DNA of 54,419 bases from an uncultured beta proteobacterium. Its GTDB lineage: Bacteria > Pseudomonadota > Gammaproteobacteria > Burkholderiales > Rhodocyclaceae. This document shows positions 49,108 through 54,419 of this stretch, piece by piece. The position numbers and the translations under genes were made by a program. Where the stretch lies: assembly GCA_903910495.1 (NCBI GenBank), contig CAIVZW010000611.1:1-54419 (forward strand). The letters run 5' to 3'. The number at the start of each line of letters is the position of its first letter. Position 1 is the stretch's first letter. A model generated the notes under the pieces. That model made no database searches, was not told the DNA's origin, and was given only the letters and a program-made list of their open reading frames with translations.

Positions 49108-49634
49108 AACTGGCACCGCACACCACAGCAGACGTCGAGACGGTCATTCTCCGCCCTGGCGACTTCCACTTCGGCAGCGGCCATACGCGGATCTCGACCC
49201 TGCTCGGTTCCTGCGTATCGATCACGCTCTGGCATCCGCGCAAACGCATCGGCGGCATGTGCCACTACATGATGAGCGAACGCAAGCGACCCCAGGATGC
49301 CCCGCTTGACGGCCGCTACGCCGATGAAACCTTCGCTCTTTTTCTGCAGCATGTCGAACAGGCCGGCACCCGGCCATCCGAGTATCAGGCCAAACTGTTC
49401 GGTGGCGCCAACATGTTCAAAAACGGAGCCGGCAGCGGCATGGACATCGGCGCACGCAACATCGAATTCGCCCACCGTTTCCTGGCCTCAAGGAATATCG
49501 CACTGATCGCCGAACACATCGCCGGTAGCGGGCGACGCAAACTGCACTTCGACATCTGGAGCGGCGATGTCTGGCTGGCCTTCCCCGAAGGTCAAGGCGC
49601 CACCGTAAGGGAACAGGCATGGCTAACAAGATAA
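49104..49634 (+). CDS. cheD: Chemoreceptor glutamine deamidase CheD, second copy
   Basis: This 176-residue CheD protein has catalytic Cys in [13 protein letters not shown] and His in GMCHYMMSE, both intact. The [24 protein letters not shown] segment is closer to canonical CheD than the first copy. It overlaps cheR by four bases and cheB by 16, so the order cheD-cheR-cheD-cheB is one transcription unit. Confidence 0.92.
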   Translation: MKLAPHTTADVETVILRPGDFHFGSGHTRISTLLGSCVSITLWHPRKRIGGMCHYMMSERKRPQDAPLDGRYADETFALFLQHVEQAGTRPSEYQAKLFGGANMFKNGAGSGMDIGARNIEFAHRFLASRNIALIAEHIAGSGRRKLHFDIWSGDVWLAFPEGQGATVREQAWLTR

Positions 49635-50737
49635 AGGTCATGATCGTCGATGACTCGGCGGTCGTCCGTCAGGTGGTCACGCAGGCCCTGGCCAGCGATC
49701 CCGGCATCGAGGTCATCGCCACCGCCTCCGATCCGGTGTTCGCCCTCGAAAGAATGAAAACCCTGTGGCCGGACGTACTCATCGTCGATATCGAGATGCC
49801 GCGCATGGACGGCATCACCTTCCTCCGGAAAATCATGGCCGAACGCCCGACGCCGGTGGTCATCTGCTCCTCGCTCGCCGAGCAGGGCGCGCGAGCCACC
49901 TTCGAAGCCCTCTCGGCCGGCGCCGTATCGATCATCACCAAACCCAAGCTCGGCCTGAAAAGCTTTCTCGAAGACGCTTCCAGTGACATCGTACAGGCCG
50001 TGCGCAGCGCCGCCAAAGCCAACCTGCACGCCCTCGGTACCGGCATCACCCCCTTCAGCGCTCCCGCCATCAACCGCCCCCCATTATCAGCCGATGTCAT
50101 GCTCAGTGCCGACTACAACCCAGCGCTCAATCGCACCACCGATCAGGTCATCGCCATCGGCACCTCCACCGGCGGTACGCAGGCGCTCGAAGCCGTCCTC
50201 ACGCGACTGCCGGCCACCAGCCTCGGGATTGTCATCGTCCAGCACATGCCGGCCGTATTCACCGCGATGTTTGCCGAACGCCTGCACAACCTGTCGCAGA
50301 TCGAGGTGCGTGAAGCGCAGAACGGCGACCGGGTATTCCCCGGCCGCGCGCTGATCGCGCCCGGCGGCAAGCACATGATGCTCAAGCGCAGCGGCGCGCA
50401 ATACATGGTCGAAGTCGTTGACGGCCCGCTGGTCAATCGGCACAAGCCCTCCGTCGATGTCCTGTTCCGCTCCGTCGCCAAATTTGCCGGCGCCAACGCC
50501 CTGGGCATCATCATGACCGGCATGGGCGATGACGGCGCGCGCGGGCTCAAGGAAATGCACGACGCCGGAGCCCGCACCATTGCCCAGGACGAAGCCAGTT
50601 GCGTCGTCTTCGGCATGCCCAAGGAAGCGATCAAACTGGGGGCCGTCGATTTCACCCTGCCGCTCGAGCAGATTCCGGCGGCCATCGTTAACCACGGCTC
50701 CAGTCAGGAAAGCAGACATCACGGGGGAGAACAATGA
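49619..50737 (+). CDS. cheB: Chemotaxis response regulator and methylesterase CheB
   Basis: This 372-residue protein has an N-terminal receiver with the phospho-acceptor Asp in [13 protein letters not shown]. The C-terminal methylesterase/amidase has the catalytic Ser in [12 protein letters not shown], His in VQHMPAVF and Asp in [10 protein letters not shown]. It removes methyl groups from receptors and is activated by phosphorylation, normally by CheA. CheA is not in the window, so the phospho-donor is unknown. Start overlaps cheD2; stop overlaps the HDOD gene. Confidence 0.95.
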   Translation: MANKIKVMIVDDSAVVRQVVTQALASDPGIEVIATASDPVFALERMKTLWPDVLIVDIEMPRMDGITFLRKIMAERPTPVVICSSLAEQGARATFEALSAGAVSIITKPKLGLKSFLEDASSDIVQAVRSAAKANLHALGTGITPFSAPAINRPPLSADVMLSADYNPALNRTTDQVIAIGTSTGGTQALEAVLTRLPATSLGIVIVQHMPAVFTAMFAERLHNLSQIEVREAQNGDRVFPGRALIAPGGKHMMLKRSGAQYMVEVVDGPLVNRHKPSVDVLFRSVAKFAGANALGIIMTGMGDDGARGLKEMHDAGARTIAQDEASCVVFGMPKEAIKLGAVDFTLPLEQIPAAIVNHGSSQESRHHGGEQ

Positions 50738-51573
50738 TGGACGTTCGATCAGCTCTGGACGCCATTGCGGCCGACGCCGCACGCGGCGACATCGTATTTC
50801 CCACGCACAGCGAAATTGCCCTGCGCGTGCAACGCATGCTTGACGATCCCGACTGTGCCATCGACAGTCTCGGCAAACTGGTTTCCGCCGAACCCATGCT
50901 CTCCGCACGCGTGCTCGGCATCGCCAACTCGATCGCCTACAACCCCGGCGGCCGGGCCGTCACTGAGCTCAGAAGTGCCATTTCCCGGCTCGGTTTTGCC
51001 ACCTTGCGCGCCCTCTCTGCCTCCATCATCGTGCGTCAGATGAAGGAAATGTCCAAGGATAGAGAACATCGCGCACTGGCTACCCGGCTCTGGGAACACA
51101 CGGCCCACGTCGCCGCTCTGGCGCGCGTCATCGCCCGCCGCGTTACCCATCAGAACCCCGATGCCGCCTTCTTTGCCGGCATTGTGCACGAGGTCGGCAG
51201 CTTCTATCTCATTGCGCGCGCCAGCGCCTTTCCCGGCCTGCTGAGCAGCGATCTCGAGCCCTGGCACGGCGAGGGTGAAGCCCGTGTCGGGCGCGCCGTG
51301 CTGCGTGCGCTGGACGTGCCGGCGCATATCCTTGACGCCATGGAAACGCTGTGGTCGGGTTATCTCGCCATGCCGCCGGCCTCGCTCGGCGACACGCTGC
51401 TGCTGGCCGACGAACTCTCGCCCATCGAATCACCGCTCGACGCCCTGGCCGGCATGAGCCGCAAGGGCATGGACGTGGAACTTGAAGTGCTGATCGACGA
51501 CGAAACGCTCACCAGCATTCTTGCCGAATCGGCCGAAGAAGTCGCTTCGCTCAGCGCCGCGCTCAAGGGCTAG
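50734..51573 (+). CDS. HDOD-domain protein
   Basis: This 279-residue protein has an HDOD domain (about 20-230): [38 protein letters not shown] and [29 protein letters not shown]. The metal-binding HD pair of true HD phosphohydrolases is absent, as in the family. HDOD proteins act in signalling linked to cyclic di-GMP or chemotaxis, by protein contact. It is coupled to cheB by a four-base overlap, so it is probably an accessory to this pathway. Confidence 0.9.
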   Translation: MMDVRSALDAIAADAARGDIVFPTHSEIALRVQRMLDDPDCAIDSLGKLVSAEPMLSARVLGIANSIAYNPGGRAVTELRSAISRLGFATLRALSASIIVRQMKEMSKDREHRALATRLWEHTAHVAALARVIARRVTHQNPDAAFFAGIVHEVGSFYLIARASAFPGLLSSDLEPWHGEGEARVGRAVLRALDVPAHILDAMETLWSGYLAMPPASLGDTLLLADELSPIESPLDALAGMSRKGMDVELEVLIDDETLTSILAESAEEVASLSAALKG

Positions 51574-51620
51574 CAGCTGGCCAGCAGGAGTCAACATGAC
51601 AAATGAAACCAGAAAACCAG

Positions 51621-51726
51621 CCCTCACCCCAACCCCTCTCCCGCAGGATAACCAGCGACTTGGCTGCCGTTTTGTGGCAGCCTAGTCAAATGGCTAGTTG
51701 TTCTATCAGAGGGGTTGGGGTGAGGG
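51621..51726. repeat. Interrupted interspersed palindrome with a nested hairpin
   Basis: CCCTCACCCCAACCCCTCT (51621-51639) and AGAGGGGTTGGGGTGAGGG (51708-51726) are perfect 19-base inverted arms. The usual element has the arms nearly touching; here 68 bases lie between. That insert has its own 12-bp hairpin with one mismatch (GACTTGGCTGCC at 51657-51668 with GGCAGCCTAGTC at 51676-51687). It lies in the 209-base gap before the hybrid kinase. Confidence 0.7.
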
Positions 51727-51782
51727 CATTTTTATAGCCTAAATTCCTGACTGCTGTGTAAATCAAGTGGTGTGAAAATGTC

Positions 51783-54419
51783 ATGGCGATAACAGACCAT
51801 CCTCGGCATTCGCTCAAAACCAGAATCACTCTCGTCACACTGGCCATCTTCCTGACGAGTCTCTGGGCGCTATCGTTTTACGCCACCCGGATGTTGCAAG
51901 AAGACATGAAACGGCTGCTGGGTGAGCAACAGGCTGCAACGGCAGCCTATGCAGCGTCCGAGGTTCAAGGCAAGCTGGACGACCGGATCAAATCACTGGA
52001 GATGATTGCCCAGGCCATTGATGTTTCCTTGATCGAGAATCCGCCGGCCTTGCAAAAATTCCTGGATCAGCGCTTTGTCCTGCATACCCAGTTCAACGAT
52101 GGCGTTCTGGCCTACCGAATGGATGGCGCTGCCATTGCAGAATCCCCGTTATCGCCAGAACGGATCGGCGTCAACTACCTGGACAGGGATTACCTGATCG
52201 GCGCCCTCAAGGATGGCAAATCAACGATTGGCCAGCCGGTTATCGGCAAGACAAAAAAAGCTCCGATTATCCTCATGGCCGTCCCCGTCCGCGACAGGCA
52301 GGGGAAAATCATCGGCGCCTTATCGGGGGTGACCAATCTGGCCAAGCCCAATTTTTTGGACAAGATCACGGACAGCCGATATGGCAAGACCGGTGGTTTT
52401 TTTATCGTCGCACCGCAGTATCGGATGATTGTCACGGCTACCGACAAGACCCGCGTCATGGAAATGCATCCGCCCCCTGGAGTCAATCCTCTCCTTGATC
52501 GTCGTACTCAAGGCCATGAAGGCTCTGACATCTTCGTCAATCCAAAGGGAGTGGAGGTGTTGAGTTCCGCCAAGGGCGTTCCGGTGGCAGGTTGGTATGT
52601 ATCAGCTGCACTGCCGGTAGCCGAGGCTTTTGCCCCGATCTACGATATGCGACAGCGGATCATCTTCGCCACGCTCCTCCTGACCCTGCTGGCGGGTGGG
52701 CTGACCTGGTGGTTGTTGAGGCGTCAGTTCTCGCCACTTCTGGACACCGCAAAAATACTCGCCAATCTCGCTGACACTGGCGATCACCCGCAAGCCTTGC
52801 CTGTCCGAAGACAGGATGAAATCGGGCAACTGATCAGCGCTTTCAACCGCTTGCTTGAAACTCTGGGAAATCGGGAAGCGGCATTGCGGAAAAGCGAGAG
52901 TCAATATAAAGAGCTGTTCAATGAAATTCCTGTCGGCTATTACGAATTCGATGCCGAGGGCCGCATTGTTCGTATCAACGCGAGTCAACTTGCAACTCTG
53001 GGTTACTCGGAAGATGAAATGCTCGGGCATTACGTCTGGGAGTTCGTCGAAGATAGCCAGCGATCCAGAACCGAGGCGCTGAGCAAAGCCGCAGGCATTT
53101 TGCCTCCGGGAAGTAACTTCGAACGTGACTTCATCAAAAAAGATGGCACAAAAATTCCGGCGCTTTTAACGGACAGAGTCCGTCGCGATAGCGAGGGCAG
53201 AATCACCGGAATATGCTGTATCGTGATGTATATCACCGAGCGCAAGCAGACTGAAGCCGAACTCAAGCAATACCGTGAACACCTTGAAGAACTGGTCGCA
53301 AGCCGTACCGCCGAACTGGCTGAAGCCAAGGACACTGCCGAAGCCGCCAACCTCGCCAAGAGCACTTTCCTGGCCAACATGAGCCACGAAATCCGTACGC
53401 CGTTAAATGGCATCATCGGCATGACGCATATTCTGAGGCGTGGCGGGGTTACCCCCATTCAGTCCGACCGTCTCGCCAAGATCGACACCTCGGCCGAACA
53501 CCTGCTCAGCACCATCAACGACATCCTTGATCTCTCCAAAATAGAAGCCGGGAAGGTCGTTCTGGAGGAAGCACCAGTCGCCATCAGCAGCCTGCTGGCC
53601 AACGTCCAGTCGATCATGAGCACTCGCGCCCAGGCCAAAGGACTGCACCTGCGCATCGAGACAGAATCCCTGCCGCCCGGGCTGCAGGGTGACCCGACAC
53701 GGTTGCAACAGGCACTGCTCAACTATGTAGCCAACGCCATCAAATTCACCGAAACAGGAACCATTACGCTACGCACCATCAAGTTGGACGAAAATGCCGG
53801 CTCCGCGCACGTTCGCTTCGAGGTTCAGGATACCGGGATTGGCATAGCCCCCGAAACACTTCCCCGGCTGTTCACCGCCTTTGAACAGGCTGACAACTCG
53901 ACGACGCGCAACTATGGCGGAACCGGACTGGGCCTGGCGATCACCCGACGCCTGGCCGAACTGATGGGTGGCAAAGCCGGCGTTGAAAGCACGCCGGGGG
54001 TGGGCAGCACCTTCTGGTTCACTGTACGACTGATAAAGAACGCCACGTCAGGGATCAAACCTCCGCCGGCAATAACCGACGCCGAAAATATTATCCGCCA
54101 ACACCATCAGGGTCGCCGCATCCTGATCGTGGATGACGAGCCCTTGAACCTTGAGGTGGCTCAATTCATTCTTGAAGACATCGGATTGACCGTCGATACC
54201 GCCGAAGATGGTCTTCACGCCCTCGGAAAAGTCCGTGAAAACTCCTACGCCGCCATCCTGATGGACATGCAGATGCCGAATCTGGATGGGGTCAAAGCTA
54301 CGCAGCAGATACGTGAACTACCGGGCTGTCGTGAAACCCCCATTCTGGCGATGACCGCCAATGCCTTTGCCGAGGATAGGGCACGCTGCCTTGAGGCCGG
54401 GATGAATGATTTCATTGCC
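51783..54419 (+). CDS. Hybrid sensor histidine kinase (Cache, HAMP-like, PAS, HisKA, HATPase, receiver), cut by the window end
   Basis: The frame opens at the ATG 51783 ([20 protein letters not shown]) and continues to the end: 879 codons, all open. Two membrane helices (about 12-32 and 292-312) flank a periplasmic Cache domain (about 40-285). A HAMP-like stretch and PAS domain (about 375-490) follow, then a coiled linker. HisKA has [15 protein letters not shown] and HATPase has [17 protein letters not shown] and [10 protein letters not shown] receiver starts at about residue 778 ([10 protein letters not shown]) with acceptor in [14 protein letters not shown] further HPt domain could lie beyond the window. 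It could feed the HPt protein at 46064. Confidence 0.9.
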   Translation, partial: MAITDHPRHSLKTRITLVTLAIFLTSLWALSFYATRMLQEDMKRLLGEQQAATAAYAASEVQGKLDDRIKSLEMIAQAIDVSLIENPPALQKFLDQRFVLHTQFNDGVLAYRMDGAAIAESPLSPERIGVNYLDRDYLIGALKDGKSTIGQPVIGKTKKAPIILMAVPVRDRQGKIIGALSGVTNLAKPNFLDKITDSRYGKTGGFFIVAPQYRMIVTATDKTRVMEMHPPPGVNPLLDRRTQGHEGSDIFVNPKGVEVLSSAKGVPVAGWYVSAALPVAEAFAPIYDMRQRIIFATLLLTLLAGGLTWWLLRRQFSPLLDTAKILANLADTGDHPQALPVRRQDEIGQLISAFNRLLETLGNREAALRKSESQYKELFNEIPVGYYEFDAEGRIVRINASQLATLGYSEDEMLGHYVWEFVEDSQRSRTEALSKAAGILPPGSNFERDFIKKDGTKIPALLTDRVRRDSEGRITGICCIVMYITERKQTEAELKQYREHLEELVASRTAELAEAKDTAEAANLAKSTFLANMSHEIRTPLNGIIGMTHILRRGGVTPIQSDRLAKIDTSAEHLLSTINDILDLSKIEAGKVVLEEAPVAISSLLANVQSIMSTRAQAKGLHLRIETESLPPGLQGDPTRLQQALLNYVANAIKFTETGTITLRTIKLDENAGSAHVRFEVQDTGIGIAPETLPRLFTAFEQADNSTTRNYGGTGLGLAITRRLAELMGGKAGVESTPGVGSTFWFTVRLIKNATSGIKPPPAITDAENIIRQHHQGRRILIVDDEPLNLEVAQFILEDIGLTVDTAEDGLHALGKVRENSYAAILMDMQMPNLDGVKATQQIRELPGCRETPILAMTANAFAEDRARCLEAGMNDFIA

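Overview
The window looks like a chromosome segment of a facultatively anaerobic betaproteobacterium, most likely of the order Rhodocyclales (Dechloromonas/Propionivibrio-like). This rests on remembered family resemblance and gene order, not on a database search. Supporting signs are a complete periplasmic nitrate reductase operon, a rhodoquinone gene (rquA), a membrane H+-pyrophosphatase, the exbB-exbD-lpxK-kdsB-adk block typical of betaproteobacteria, and many sensory kinases. I saw no tRNA, rRNA, CRISPR array, insertion sequence or prophage.

Layout. 1-2192: the end of a membrane-fusion protein plus permease and ATPase of a tripartite-type ABC exporter. 2264-2989: rquA, with its own predicted promoter. 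3301-10768: a co-directional minus-strand block argD-argF-argG-DUF2788-ppnP-yajQ-SNF2 helicase, divergent from an orphan ParA gene. 11776-16333: a small conserved protein, rpsT, murJ and hppA. 16458-20293: envelope genes adk, kdsB, a Trm112-like protein, lpxK, exbD and exbB. 20294-24103: a DnaA-box cluster, xseA, sodB and nnrS. 24104-26053: a foreign-looking cassette (rraA-like, panE-like, decayed tfoX-like gene) inserted exactly at the end of nnrS.

26240-32587: a signalling operon with two related histidine kinases, two stand-alone receiver proteins and a kinase-like ATPase lacking the phospho-histidine. One kinase is interrupted by a single in-frame stop, and the two kinases share a mosaic-like duplicated C-terminal half. 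33109-39090: pta, a MaoC-type dehydratase, azlCD and a PAS-GGDEF protein whose start is puzzling. 39232-45682: napFDAGHBC on the minus strand, mostly with overlapping start and stop codons.

46064-54419: a plus-strand cluster HPt, response regulator, cheD, cheR, a second cheD, cheB, an HDOD protein and a hybrid histidine kinase that runs off the window. It carries the adaptation half of a chemosensory system, but no cheA, cheW or receptor is visible here.

Taken together, the genes suggest respiration under low oxygen (nitrate via Nap, rhodoquinone, NnrS, acetate/acetyl-phosphate via Pta) and heavy investment in signal transduction. The parts most likely to be new biology are the split/duplicated kinase operon (26.2-32.6 kb) and the CheA-less double-CheD cluster (46-54.4 kb). 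Several short interspersed palindromic elements, some apparently nested inside each other, lie in the gaps.
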